Source: Triatoma infestans
Taxonomy: Eukaryota > Arthropoda > Insecta > Hemiptera > Reduviidae
Direction of reading: 5' to 3'
Assembly: GCA_011037195.1 (NCBI GenBank)
Contig: JAAEAF010014518.1
Coordinates: forward strand, 1-64,000
DNA: 64,000 bases
A program made the position numbers and the translations under genes. Positions 22,386 to 34,270 of this stretch are shown in pieces; the first letter of the stretch is position 1; each line of letters starts with the position of its first letter. The notes below the pieces were generated by a model, which was given only the letters and a program-made list of their open reading frames with translations, did no database searches and was not told the origin of the DNA.

Positions 22386-24489
22386 TTACGACGGCAGGTG
22401 AACTCATAGCTCCCATATGTTTAGTGTTCAAAGTAAATACTTAGAAAATAAAGCTTTATTTATAAACAGAATGTTTACAATCTTTTTCGTAATTAAGATT
22501 TCCTTTGACTATTTTGAAGTTTTTCAGTTGTTTTTCTTCTTCTTCTTCTTTTTCTTTGGCTATTACAAGACAAAAGCCGAAAAGTGGCTTATACCTGTTG
22601 GTGCTTGCGTGGGGGTGGGGGTGGGGAGCCGATATTCAAACTCTCTTTTACCGCACAATTGTATAGTAGAGTGGGGTTTAGTATGAGAACTAAAATCTTC
22701 CCCTACTCCAGTGCCCCCACTATTTTCCTAACCCTGCTGTACCCATGAGGCGCGCTTGAAAGAGGCACTCAGTTTGCCTCGGGCCACCCTCAAGTTCACC
22801 AAGTATATCGCTGCATACGATATCGAGAATCCAGTTTTGTCTCTTTCAATTAAAAAATATAATTTATTTTTAAATACATATATAATATAACCTGATATAT
22901 AAAACATAAATATAAATAATTAATTAAATTATTTACCATATTTTTTATTTTAAATCAACAAATCATCACGACAAAGGGAGCAAATTATTAATTATCAAGA
23001 AAATTAATCAGGTATTGTCGAAAATTAATTAAAAAAGAAAAACAAAAAAATAAATAATAAATAAAATTCTATATCGAAGAGGTTAAAACGCTCCTTTATT
23101 TTTTTTTTTTGCACAATTTTAATTTATTTTTTTTAATATAAAATTTCCAGTAGATTTGTGCATGTTATTTTAACTTTTTTTGAAATTTACACTTTTCAAA
23201 TTAAATTGATTTTTTCTTCGTCATTATTAGTCAAAAAGTAAATGGGCCAAAACCAGTAATGTTTTTGACCAGTTTATTTTTGACTTTTTTTTTTTATAAA
23301 TATATAAATACTTTTTGTTGTCAAGTGAGGTCACCTGAAACACCACATGTTTTCCTCGTGTACTTTACAATTACTATTTTTAATTATATTTATTTAATTA
23401 CAATAATAAAAAAAAAGTAATTATTATTTACAATTTTACTGTTTTATTTTCTCATAAAATTACATTACTTTTTTTTTTTGACTGATACTAGAAATAATTT
23501 CAAAGATTAGACATTAAAAAGTTGATAATTTTTTCTTTTTTTTACGATTTTCTAGTAGAATGTATAAAATTTATTACTGTATAGTTTATACTTCGCAACC
23601 CTTTGACCTCGATATCAATAAATAAGTCAAATATTCAAGTGCACGTTGTCAACTAAACAATTTATTCTATATATTATACATCCTTTATTATTTGATGTGA
23701 AATCAACAATATTTAAAAATCAGCTGACGATCTTTCTTTAAGATCTCTCTAACTATAAACAAAATAATAATAAACAGCATCCTTCTTAATGTTATTATTC
23801 AATAGTTTAATCTAGCAAAATACGCTAAATATTCTACTAAGTATATAAAGTTAAGAAATTTCAAAAGGCAATGGCCGCTATAATATTTACAGTAAACTAT
23901 TATAGCCAGAAAGTGATTTAAAATAAACCAATCACTAGTAATTGCACGTTTTGAGACTGTATTTTCATAGGCTGCTTCTTTTCTTTAATTCTGACTGGTT
24001 TCGAAATTATTTCCATTGAACAGTATCTGTGGTTCATTGAGATTGAGTAGAGACTTTTAACGTGATTTTATACAAACACTGATTGACTCCTTGTTTAAGT
24101 ACAGGAAAGTAATGAAGTTCTAGATATTAAAATAAAACAATTATTTTAACTAGTTCATTTTTTTTTTATATATGTATATATATAAAATTTGTATAGATAA
24201 TATTGGCACAACTATATTATCTTAAAATTACTCTGATGATAGTTAAGATTAAAAATGGAAATCAATTTCTATAAACTAACTTTATGAAAACACTGTATTG
24301 ACGGGAGAAATTGGTCAAAATTGATCAAAATGAAAGTAAAAAAAACAAAAAACATCATGTTATGACTGACATACTGTCTGGGATACTGTTAACAATCTTG
24401 TAATCATTAATTTAAATATTTCTAATTTAATAATGGCCGATTTCTTTGCCATTAATTTTTATTTACTAGTTTTTATTGATTTATAAAAG
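22386..24489. other. Unassigned, very AT-rich; short G-rich patch
   Basis: A (TTC)-rich run at about 22535-22553 is followed by GGGGGTGGGGGTGGGG at 22611-22626, a potential G-quadruplex, and a GC-richer patch to 22840 that I cannot place. From 22850 to 24490 the DNA is extremely AT-rich with poly-T runs and no genes. Confidence 0.4.
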
Positions 24490-25070
24490 GAAGTATTTCT
24501 ATTTTAGTTTTCACTTTCTCTTACTGCTGTAATAAGAAGTATTTTTACTTAGTCTTTTACTTTCTCTTAATGCTATGAAAGGAAGTAATGCTACTTAGAT
24601 TTTTACTTACTTTTATTGTCTTAAAAGGAAGTATTTCTATTTAGATTTTACTTTCTTTTATTGCTATTATTGGAAATATTTCTACTTAGTTTTCACTTTC
24701 TCTTACTGCAGCCAAAAGGAAGTATTTCTACTTAGTTTTCACTTTCTCTTACTGCAGCCAAAAGGAAGTATTTCTATTTAGATTTTACTTTCTTTTATTG
24801 CTATTATTGGAAATATTTCTACTTAGTTTTCACTTTCTCTTACTGCAGCCAAAAGGAAGTATTTCTATTTAGATTTTACTTTCTTTTATTGCTATTATTG
24901 GAAATATTTCTACTTAGTTTTCACTTTCTCTTACTGCAGCCAAAAGGAAGTATTGCTACTTAGTTTTCACTTTCTCTTACTGCAGCCAAAAGGAAGTATT
25001 TCTACTTAGTTTTTACTTACTCTTACTGCAGCAAAAAGGAAGTATTTCTACTTAGTTTTTACTCTTTAAT
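24490..25070 (+). repeat. Minisatellite, about 13 copies of a 45-46-bp unit
   Basis: Units start at 24490, 24536, 24582, 24628, 24673, 24719, 24765, 24810, 24856, 24901, 24947, 24993 and 25039. Two unit types alternate: one ending 'ttactgcagccaaaag' and one ending 'ttattgctattattg', which gives a higher-order pattern of about 91 bp in the middle. The unit text ('tttcactttctcttactgca', then 'ggaagtattt') is the terminal hairpin segment of the DR family, so the array appears to have grown out of a DR end. Confidence 0.92.
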
Positions 25071-25349
25071 TTTGTATGAAGAATAGTGTTTGTTTTTCTC
25101 TTGAAATTGAGATTTTTACAATAGAAATTCACATTTTTACATTACCCATCTGATAAAAGTTTCTGCGTCCTCCAATTTTTTTAAACTCAAATGAAATTAT
25201 TATCGAATGCGAATATTTTTTTTTTAAGACAGTATTATTTGTTTTGTTTTGACAAAGATTTTGTAATCATTATTCAATACATACATTTAATGTATATTGA
25301 GTTTTATACATTTAATTTGTCTTTAGTAATACCATCCAATTTTTTTTTT
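25071..25349. other. Unassigned AT-rich spacer
   Basis: No gene or named repeat seen between the minisatellite and the next DR copy. Confidence 0.35.
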
Positions 25350-25600
25350 TTTACTTTCTCTTATTCTCTGGCAAGAGGTTTAGTAAGAGTAAGAGGTAAG
25401 AGGTTCTAGTAAGAAGATTTGTTTGCGATTTCCACAAAAATGGCTCTAACGATTTTTTGTTTAAACTTATTAACATCACATACTCATACTAAGAGCTATA
25501 ATTTGTATTTGAGATATTTCTCTGGACAAATTCATTTAAAGCGGCTTTTGTAGGTGGAGTAGCGTTATGTTTGTTTATAAACTGCTATTTCCGTTCATTA
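25350..25600 (-). repeat. Dispersed repeat DR, rearranged copy
   Basis: 'tttactttctcttattctct' and 'ggcaagagg' open the copy, with a local duplication of 'taagagg', then 'atggctctaacgattttttg' and 'atttgtatttgagatatttc' from the DR body. The central 'ccggaaata' part is missing. Confidence 0.65.
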
Positions 25601-26194
25601 TACAATTCTCTCATCTAAATAATAATAATTAGAATTAAAAATGTTAACAATAAATTAAATATTGGTAAACATAATGATATAATTTTTGTTTAACCTTAAT
25701 TTAATGTTATACAACCTTTCTATAAGTAACCTTCCCTTTTCAATTGACAACCTTCTCTTTATGGTTACCGCATATGTTTTACCTTCTTTTTTCTTTTTTA
25801 AATAGTTTCATAGAGAAATTAAAACATTTAAGGTGAGAGTAAAGTCGATTTTAAAACTTTTCGTTCATTTGCCACATTCGCTGGCGTTCGTGTGGGCAAA
25901 CGGGTTAACTCTAGGGTATAAAAATAACAAGTGGTCCTTTAGTCTTTTGTTAAATAAATCATTTTTTTCTCGTTTTTAGTTTATTTTTGAGAATCGTACA
26001 AATATATTTCTCCCCTTTTGTCAAGCTCGAGATACATAAAACCCACAAAATAATTATTAGCATTTTACTACTTTAGGTAAAATTGCAAGAATTTCTAACT
26101 CAATATTTAGTTTGAGGTCAATAGGGAGGGGATTCGATATGACATTTATATCAATCCAAATATGAGTTGATTGAAAAACGTTTGAATTTTTTCC
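25601..26194. other. Unassigned AT-rich region
   Basis: No gene recognised. Confidence 0.35.
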
Positions 26195-26207
26195 AAAGTT
26201 CATTGGT
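26195..26207 (+). repeat. Jockey copy 2 target-site duplication, left
   Basis: AAAGTTCATTGGT, repeated exactly at 26736-26748. Confidence 0.88.
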
Positions 26208-26735
26208 TTGACCCTTTCGACAACTTAAAAGACTACTGGACAACAGATCTAAACTCTCCATAGACAACAAAAGACTAATTTATACATCTATTTTAAAGCC
26301 TATCTGGGCGTACGGAACAGAACTATGGGGTTCAACCAAACGCTCAAATCTCCAAAGACTCCAACCCCTAAAATCCAGAATCCTCCGTAACATTGTGAAC
26401 GCTCCTTTTTACGTCTCCAACCTAACCATACATACTGATCTTAAAATACCGTTCATTGCTCAAGTCGCCCAAACCCTTTACAGGAAATTCCATATTAACG
26501 TACAGACTCACACAAACCTTTTAATTCAATACCTGTCTTCCCGAACACTTCCTAATAACCCTCCTAGACGTCTTAAAAGACGATGGCCTCGTGATCTCCT
26601 CTCAAGTGAAGATAGTCAATAGTGATTTTGTATAGTTTTGGAGTGTTACCATTGGGTAGCTTCTGCACTCATTTTGTATGTATGTTACTTATAGCGCTAT
26701 CGCGCTGATTGTAGCATGAATAAAGATTAAAATTA
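26208..26735 (+). pseudogene. Jockey-type LINE 3' end, copy 2 (528 bp, 13-bp TSD)
   Basis: The best preserved of three truncated copies. An open frame runs from about 26221 to the stop at 26620-26622. It reads through LKPIWAYGTELWG, SNLQRLQ, LRNIVNAPFYVSNL, a TDLKIPFIAQV block and ends RRLKRRWPRDLL. These are C-terminal features of Jockey-clade polymerases, after the RT thumb. The 3' UTR contains 'tatcgcgctgattgta' and AATAAA at 26720, with an A-rich end. Exact 13-bp duplications flank it, so it inserted as a 528-bp 5'-truncated copy. It cannot be active. Confidence 0.92.
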
Positions 26736-26748
26736 AAAGTTCATTGGT

Positions 26749-28410
26749 AACAGTGGTGACAGCATATAGATTTTCCTTTAAACTCACACTTTGAACATTG
26801 TTACCCTTTGAAAATGTGGCTATAGCAATGATATTATATCTATACAGTAATGATTTAAGATTTATTTAGGACATTTCAAATGAACCATACAAAAATCAAC
26901 AAAAACTAGTTACAAATAAAATGAAAAACTGGCTGACAATAACGATACCATCCAGAAAAGTTTGGAAGCTTTGATATTTACTGGGTGTTTGAGGAAGGGA
27001 TATCCGGCCCAATAATCTTCTCAGATCATAAATATTTCTCAAAGAAATGGTCTTGAAAGGAGGTGGTTTAAGTTGAGGATGTCCTCACCTTGGTACTATT
27101 AGGAGGCAAAATACATCTTTCAAGGTTTCAGGCCAAATACATAATATATCCTCCGAAGTAGCCAAATAAAGAGGAATAAATCAGTTTAAAAAAAATGATA
27201 ATATTAAATGCAATGAGAATGGATAAGAGCCATTTTTGGCTTAGGGTGCACGCCTTCGGTTACTCATTATTAATAAGAATATATGCAATAATTTTTTTTT
27301 TGCACAACCTCACGGAACTTCACCCGCTTCTCAGTCATTTTTAAGTTAGAAGAGTGATATAAAGAGCGTTATTGGAATCTTGAAATCCTATGGGATATGT
27401 TAACATATTTTGGCGGTGGTGGGAGGGATTGTTGCTCTAATTTCTGTATAATGAAAGGTTGTTCCAACAAAAATAGCGTACATTTTTAGCTTTAAAAAAA
27501 AGTTGGTCAATTAAAAATTTGAAACATTTTTTTAATATCTATTGAAAATATAGGCCTAATTAGATTATCTGGAATGTTTTTTTTCTACAATAATTGCTAT
27601 TTATATCATGCTTAAAAACCACTTAAAACTGAAGTGGTTGAATTAAACACCTAAACTCATTCATTAATAGAGTAATAGTTGAATATTTAACAATGATTAA
27701 ATTGTTAGTTTACATAATACTATATCACACGACTGTCCTAATCAATAATAGACTATATCCAGTATTATTATTATTATTATTATTATTATTTTGTATTGTT
27801 ATATTTGCATGATAGAAACATAACATCAAATAAATAGATAATTACATCCAATAAACGTACAGATAAGAATAAATAAATATTTAAATTTAGAGAGGGCAAA
27901 TTTAAATTATGCAATTTTATTCATTGCATGCATTTTAAACAATTTTCTTTTCTTATTTTCTGAAAAATAAAAATGAATATATAATTTTAATGAATATTTA
28001 TTAGTTTAGTATTTTAATTATTTCTATAAATGAATATATCAAGAAATATTTGAATATATTTTTTTTTTATGTATCATCAAAAACAATATTGAAAGTAATA
28101 CATCGTAAAAAACATCCCAGCTACGTAAAATGGAATGATTAGAATCGAAAATGACTAAAACAAAAATATGTATGTTACAATCACTTCAATGTGAAGTTCA
28201 TGAAGTCAGATCCCAATATATATATATATATAATAAAGCTCCTGCCAAGTTCGAAGATTGTTTAGATGGATGATTAGTACGTAAACATTTCGCACCTTCC
28301 AAAAGTGATGCATAATGTACGGAATAGAAATCAATGATATGAATGTTTTATATATATATGCGAACGATTATATTCCATTTAAATTTAAAAGTACACCTAA
28401 TTGGCCTTTC
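26749..28410. other. Unassigned AT-rich region with simple repeats
   Basis: Contains a (TTA)n run at about 27763-27792 and (TA)n at 28217-28232. No gene or named repeat; short frames only. Confidence 0.4.
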
Positions 28411-28414
28411 TTTT
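28411..28414 (+). repeat. Solo LTR-A target-site duplication, left (TTTT)
   Basis: TTTT lies directly before TGTAATGG and again directly after CATTATA at 28795-28798. It is low-complexity, so it supports the boundary only modestly. Confidence 0.6.
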
Positions 28415-28794
28415 TGTAATGGCATCCAGCAGAGAGAAGAGAGGCTCTCTCTGCATAAGTCAGAGAGTAGTCTCTGTTAACCAGAGAGACCCTCTCTTCT
28501 CTCTGCGGATGCCATTGAGAGGCTCTCCCTGATTAACAGAGACTACTCTCTAACTTAAGCAGGCTAGAGTGGGCGAACCTGTGTATATAAGCCAGTGGGA
28601 ATCTATCTAGAGGATATCTTTCAGATTCAACCATACATCGCATCGTGTCATATCTCTACTCCCACCTTTTATTCTATCAAAATCATTATAAAGTCCAGTG
28701 CAGTTAGTGTAAACATATAGCTACATTATAACAGTGTCTTCATATCTCGTTCATTCAATCAAACCTAATTTCTCTCCTCAACAACTCCATTATA
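28415..28794 (+). mobile_element. Solo LTR, family A (Ty3/gypsy)
   Basis: Starts TGTAATGG and ends CCATTATA, like the LTRs of the gypsy element at 38469-42302, and shares the central block ('gatagaatg..'/'catcgcatcgtgtcatatct'), a TATA-like TATATAAG at about 28584-28591, and 'aaagtccagtgcagttagtg'. At 380 bp it is about 55 bp longer than the 327-bp LTR of the element. The extra length comes from an inverted duplication at the start: TGGCATCC..AGAGAGAAGAGAGG at 28420-28444 is mirrored by CCTCTCTTCTCTCT..GGATGCCA ending near 28515. No internal region follows, so it is a solo LTR left by recombination. Confidence 0.9.
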
Positions 28795-28837
28795 TTTTCC
28801 TTGTTTTATTGATTTTTAATTTATAAATAATTTTCAT

Positions 28838-29420
28838 TTTCTCTTACTTTTGTAAGATCGTGATATTTTAAAAAAAATCAACTTTTCACCAGAAATACAT
28901 ATTTTCAGTTTTCCTCAGTACGAACAAAAATTGATCTGCATTTTTGTTGTGATGAGAAATATATATATATACATATTTTTTTTTATTACATCGCGCTTTT
29001 CTTGAAATTGCTTCCAACGATTTTTTTTAAACTTGTATACTAAGTAGCCTATTCCTAGTTTTGTGAAACAATAAACCAGGATTTTTTCGGGTGGTATTCT
29101 AGATGAACAGCTCTCGTTTTTTCCTCTAAAACAGCCAATTCTTTAGCTTTACCACCTATATTATATTGAAATCTATTAAATGCATTGTGTAAATTCCAAG
29201 TTTCTGAAAAAATCGGTTAACCAGAAGTGCTATTTTAACGAACAGTTTTTCTCAATTTTTGACGTCATTTTCTCGGAAATGACTAACGATTTTCTTTATA
29301 AACTTGAAAAATGCTATGTGTAATGATTTAAACCTATTACTTAAATCTCATTTTAAGGTTATTTTCGTAAATATACGGCTGTTAGCTTTATCACTATCCT
29401 GCTTTTTCTGATTTCAATGG
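28838..29420 (-). repeat. Dispersed repeat DR, long copy
   Basis: Minus-orientation DR with 'cattttctcttacttttgta', 'caccagaaatacat', body blocks 'tgaaattgcttccaacgatt' and 'gaaatgactaacgattttct', and 'aacctattacttaaatctca'. It appears to contain two rounds of the body block, perhaps two overlapping copies. Confidence 0.7.
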
Positions 29421-29777
29421 GGGATTTATACAAGGGTTGCCTTCTAGTGTTTAATATAGTAACAATCCAATAACGTCTTTGTCCTTAGAACAAATAAATA
29501 AAATTTGCCATTTTCCATGACCTTGATTTATCTGTAAATTTAAAGGCAACTTAGAATAAGTCATGAGAAAAAAAAAAATCAAAATAAAATTTAATAAACC
29601 TGTGATAGTTCAGTAATTAAAAAACAATTACTTGGTTCGATGTCCTATAAAGGCAAAACAGTTACCGCCATTTGAGAATTTAAAATTTGGGTTATTTCTA
29701 AAGTTATCTAAAATTCACTTCCAATCATTTTTTTGAAATGGATCCTTTGCTTTAAATTCCCTAAGAATATAAACATC
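29421..29777. other. Unassigned AT-rich spacer
   Basis: No gene or repeat recognised. Confidence 0.35.
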
Positions 29778-30246
29778 AGATGAAACAAAAATTTGTTGGC
29801 TTATCGACCAATCTAGGTAAAAAAACAGAAAAAACAAAAGTAATTTTTAATTGTTTTTAATAGTTAAAAAGTTCGACGTTTCGGCAAACTTTGTTTGCCT
29901 TCTTCAGGAACAATACAAAAAAAAAAAAATGAAAAATTATAACACCAAATAAAAACAATGCATAAGTATGATTATTGTGGGGCTGCTAAGTCTATAATGA
30001 AGGGATGTATGTTGTAAGGCTGGCAGCCGGGAGAAAGGACGGACCGTTATGTATGGTCCGTTATGTATGGACTGTTATGTGTGGGGAAAGTTATGAATGG
30101 TTAAGTATGGAGTGGGGTTAGAAAATTAATTTTTTTTTTCCTTCTCAGGATTTTTTAAGGGAACAGAGGATATAATTGCAATGGGAAGAAATTAAATCCT
30201 TGTCTTTTTTATGATTAACGGGGTTAGGTTGGAGATGGATGTGTTA
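29778..30246 (-). repeat. PLE 2 left inverted arm
   Basis: Arm from 'agatgaaacaaaaatttgtt' inward to 'acggggttaggttggagatg'. It is mirrored by 30890-31346 with scattered mismatches and small indels. It contains the hammerhead-like motif on the minus strand at about 29873-29912: CCTGAAGAAGGCAAAC, loop, GTTTGCCGAAACGTCG. The core is intact in this arm. Confidence 0.85.
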
Positions 30247-30299
30247 AATTTTTGTTGGAAAGCGTGGTTAGAGAGTTAGTGGAGCAGGCGTCCGGAGTA

Positions 30300-30830
30300 A
30301 CACAGCCAAAAATCTGGTTCACCGGGCTATCTCTCTTTCTCATCCTACTTTTCACAAAACAAACCTTATAAAATCTAGGAAAATCCTTGCCTCCAACGGG
30401 TACCCTCTCCATATCATAAACAAAATCATTAAAAATTCCTCTTCATCAATATCCGTACCAGGTTACCCAGTCAAAATCTTAGCAATAACCCACCCATCTG
30501 TAGATCCCTCACACATATTATTTCTCTCTCACAGAAAACCAACAAATCCCTTACGAAACACATTCCTAATCTCACCATAGGCTTCACCACTTCGAACAAA
30601 CTTTACAATTTCTACACCAAACTTAAAGATCCTATTCCCATAACCAACAAAACACACACGGTGTATAACTTGAAATGCACTACTCCCAATTGCAATGCTT
30701 CCTATGTAGGAGAAAGTTCAATACTTACACAAAATACTCAAACAACACAAATAAGACATTACTTCCAAGAAAATAGACAGTACAGCACTTTCCAAGCACG
30801 CTTTATCCTTAAACCATATTTTTGATTTCC
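30300..30830 (+). pseudogene. Penelope-like element GIY-YIG endonuclease remnant
   Basis: Reading across frame changes, the plus strand gives RAISLS, then NLIKSRKILASNGYPLHII (PLE connector text), then KLKDPIP and VYNLKCTTPNCNASYVGESS at 30660-30720. The last is a GIY-YIG-type box in its PLE form, with a cysteine pair just before YVGE. Stops (for example TAG near 30578) and a frame change near 30580-30600 break it. Frame is lost after 30825. The RT domain is absent. It sits in the loop between two inverted PLE arms. Confidence 0.82.
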
Positions 30831-30889
30831 ATAATCCATCTATCCTCGCTGGGTAGCCCAATTATACCAAGCGACCCCTTACTGAATCC

Positions 30890-31346
30890 ATACACATCCA
30901 TCTCCAACCTAACCCCGTTAATCTTAAAAAAGACAAGGATTTAATTTCTTCCCATTACAATTATATCCTCTGTTCCCTTAAAAAATCCTGAGGAGGAAAA
31001 AAAAGTAATTTTCTACCCCCACTCCATACTTAATCATACATAACTTTCCCCACACATAACGGTCCATACATAACGGTCCCTCCTTTCTGCCGGCTGCCAG
31101 CCTTACAACAAACATCCCTTCATTACAGACTTAGCAGTCCCACAGTAATCATACTTATGTATTGTTTTTATTTGGTGTTATAATTTTTATTTTTTATTGT
31201 TCCTAAAGAAGGCAAACAAAGTTTGCTAAAACGTCGAACTTTTTAACTATTAAAAACAATTAAAAATTACTTTTGTTGTTTTTTCTGTTTTTTTTTTTTT
31301 ACCTTGGATTGGTCGACAAGCCAACAAATTTTTGTTTCATCTTACA
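30890..31346 (+). repeat. PLE 2 right inverted arm
   Basis: Mirror of 29778-30246. Its motif at about 31203-31240 reads CCTAAAGAAGGCAAAC, loop, GTTTGCTAAAACGTCG, so two positions that are G in the left arm (CTGAAGA, CGAAAC) are A here. If the motif is a ribozyme, this arm has lost the core. Confidence 0.85.
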
Positions 31347-32682
31347 ATTGACGGCCAACAAAGAAAATCATCTGACGAATATAAACATCATTTAAATGTT
31401 TTAAAGAAGAATTTAATGGAAAATATTATGTTCCATTACTATCGCTTATTAACTTATCAATATTATTTGATGTTAAAAACTAGTAAAATGTTAAAAAAAT
31501 TGTTAATAGGAAGATGCAAAATTTTTTGTTAAAAATAAAAACTATAATAAATTACTAGAGGAATACTTATTTCAATTAAATTAAGCTATTATAATAATTT
31601 ATATTATAACTAAAAGTTGAAGTAATAAATATTCACCGAAAAACATTTATCTTGTAACAAATGTTGCAATGGCTCATAAATAATATTAAATTGTTTTTAT
31701 AAATTTGATAAATAAAGCAACGCTTTAATTTCACAAGTTTGTGCTTATTATTATAAATGATTATAACAATATAATCCTTTCGAAAGACAATAAACATTGG
31801 AATTATCTTAATTAGTTTTTTTTTGTTATAACTTTTAATTAATTGAAAAACTATAGATAATAATAATTAACAAAATTGAAAAGGTTTCTTGAGAATCTTG
31901 AGAATTGTTTACTAAACCAGAATCCCTAATCTCTAGGAATTATGGAAACGTTAGATAGGACATTTGGTTCTCCCAAGAAGTGGTATTTTTGAGTTTTTCT
32001 CGGACCGCTATCAAACATATAGCGTGTGCATAAACCTTTGTTGTTTATTTATATATATTATATATTTTATATGTTTAATGGCGTCGACTGCTGGAGATCT
32101 TTGGCCGTATTCTTCGCTATACATATCTTTAGAATTAGTGACGTTATAAGTATGCATTTGTGCATGGGATATTTTCATTATTTTCGGAATGCTCACCAAT
32201 AGATAGTGTAGCCGTGTGAACAGATGTATACAGTCTTTAGTATATACAATGAAAACTAGCATACCAATAAATTCGTTCATTCCAATAAATACATCCATTC
32301 TAACGACGATCACACAGCTTAACTTAAGTTAAGTATAGCTATAAGTATAACTATAACTGTAAGTTAAGTATAACTTAAGTTATGAAGAATAGTTTTCATT
32401 GCTGTGGAAACACAAGTAACAGGTTCCAAGGGCAAAACCAACATATAATAAGCTAGTTGCTTACTAAAAAATAATAGACATCCAAAAAACATAGACAAAG
32501 CAAAGGCATCGGTAAAAGCAACAAAGCAAAGTTTCGGTCAGATTTCCTCAGCCGGTATACCGGTAATGGAATCAATTAGCCAGTAAATTCGGCCAAGCTG
32601 AACTTAGAAGTTTCATTAACCACGGCATCAAGGCTAATATTTTTTTTTTTTTTATACATGTTGGTTCACAATCACATATATA
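31347..32682. other. Unassigned AT-rich region
   Basis: No gene. A palindromic, 'aacttaagtt'-rich stretch lies at about 32318-32382. A T-run lies at 32640-32653. Frames at 31964-32149 and 32011-32313 overlap on opposite strands and have no family signature. Confidence 0.4.
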
Positions 32683-32799
32683 GTTCGACAAAGTTATGAA
32701 ACCTGTGGGCGAAGCTAGATGACGTCACTGTAGCTAGAAAACTTTGGCAATGGGCAGAACTTAATAGCCATTCGGGTTTCACAACTAATACTGTCGAAC
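32683..32799. mobile_element. Small MITE-like palindromic element
   Basis: 117 bp bounded by inverted GTTCGACA...TGAAACC (left 32683-32704; right, read in reverse, GTTCGACAGTATTAGTTGTG then AAACC). It is GC-richer than its surroundings, with 'gacgtcac' in the middle. It sits inside or next to a DR copy. The short non-canonical flanks give no firm TSD. Confidence 0.45.
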
Positions 32800-32960
32800 C
32801 ATACAGCATTAGCTAAAAACATTATTTTCGTATTAAGTGGTATTGTTGGGGACCTCAAAACATCTACTTCCGGTAAAAACAATCAATTTCGAAAAATTGA
32901 TATGATCGCAATACTTCTTTTCTTATACCTTTAGCCCCCCCAAAATAAAAAAAGTAAAAA
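32800..32960 (+). repeat. Dispersed repeat DR copy
   Basis: 'ggggacctcaaaacatctac', 'ttccggtaaaaacaatcaat', 'gatatgatcgcaatacttct' in the usual order. The end hairpin is decayed. Confidence 0.75.
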
Positions 32961-33479
32961 AAAAAAAATGAATGTAAGTTATGCATATTTCATGAAAAAT
33001 ATATTATTGAGTTAAATTTCAGACCGTACTAACACAATAAGGAAAAAATAAAGAATTTTTGTCAATATAAGTTCAGCTTATTGGTCGTAAAACCGTTTGG
33101 TCTGAGCACAGAGGAACTAAGCCGCTGAAACAGAATAAAGGAAGTAAATTAAATTCTTAGCCTTTATCCCATTGAAGAGTGGTAATCGTAAAATATTCTT
33201 ATGTAACCTCGTTGTGTGTATTATACATACAGGACTTTCAGAAAAATTTTAAACTGAACAAAATATTTTTCACACTATACAATAGCTTGTAATAAATTAA
33301 GGAATTTTAGTCTCTCAAGTTTAATCAACAATACACTAAATATTTTCGGAAAATTTGGAACATTATTTATTTTAAGAAAATCCTTTCAAAAAAATTGTTG
33401 GTATTATCAGAGCCAAAAGAAACTGTTATGATTTTAGAAATGATTAAATAAATTAATTATCATTCAATACCCAATTGTA
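32961..33479. other. Unassigned AT-rich region
   Basis: No gene recognised. Confidence 0.35.
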
Positions 33480-34270
33480 GTGGATTTGGGGGGGGGGGGT
33501 TGGAAAATAAACTTTGCTTGTGTAAAGTTGGATTTACTGTATACTGTTTGTATTAAGTGCGAATAATAAACACTGCAAGGACTTTACATTGTAAATTTTA
33601 CAGTGAGAGAATGGAAGCGTGAGAAGAGGTTGACCGACTGACTGGCAGAGTGACGGTGTGAGAACAAAGTACGTTGAACGTTGACGGTTGACGGTAAATA
33701 ATAAGCGAGAGTGAGTGGTCTCAGGTACCCTGCAACTTCAAGTACCCAGATGCGCTACTTAGTTGGTCCCCTATACAAGCTTGAGTAGACAGAAATGCAG
33801 TGGACTTAAGTTGAGGGGAGTTGTTAGGTCCATGGGAAGTGATAAGGTCTACTACCTTAACATCGCCGCCCCCCACCACCACAAGTTCACTACATGTCTT
33901 TCTCCCTCAAGCTCGTAGAGGAGGCAATTTCATTTCTTCCTACCTAGAAGGGGTAAACTAACTAGCGCATCTGGATACTGGAAGGAGAGAGTTAAAGAGA
34001 GTAGGGGCTAGTCCAGCCGCCTGATTATGAAGAATGCCTGACCACTCGCTCTATCTCTTTAACTCGCCGTCAACCGTTAACGTTTAATGAACTTCGTCCA
34101 ATACCTCACTCTGACAGTCAGTCTGACACTTCCTTCTCACGCTACCAATCACTCTAAAATATTACAGCCGTTGCAGTGTTTATTAATCTCATTTAATACA
34201 AACAGTGTACAGTAACCCGAACTTTACATAACTAAGTTTTTCTTCCAAATAACCTCCCAGAAAATCCACT
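33480..34270. mobile_element. Fold-back structure with about 340-390-bp inverted arms
   Basis: Left arm about 33480-33815, right arm about 33882-34270. Paired landmarks are 'tggattt..ggaggtt-like' at the ends, 'actgtttgtattaa' with 'aataaacactgcaa', 'gaagcgtgagaag'/'cttctcacgctacc', 'aacgttgacggttgacgg'/'ccgtcaaccgttaacgtt', 'gagtggtc'/'gaccactc' and 'cagatgcgctacttagt'/'actaactagcgcatctg'. Arms are diverged (roughly three quarters identical by eye). The AATAAA and promoter-like GC content make two inverted LTR-like copies possible; a Foldback-type transposon is the alternative. No protein is encoded. Confidence 0.75.

Noticed and set aside
24490..25070. CRISPR array
   Set aside because: Units are contiguous with no unique spacers, the unit derives from a dispersed repeat, and the genome is eukaryotic.
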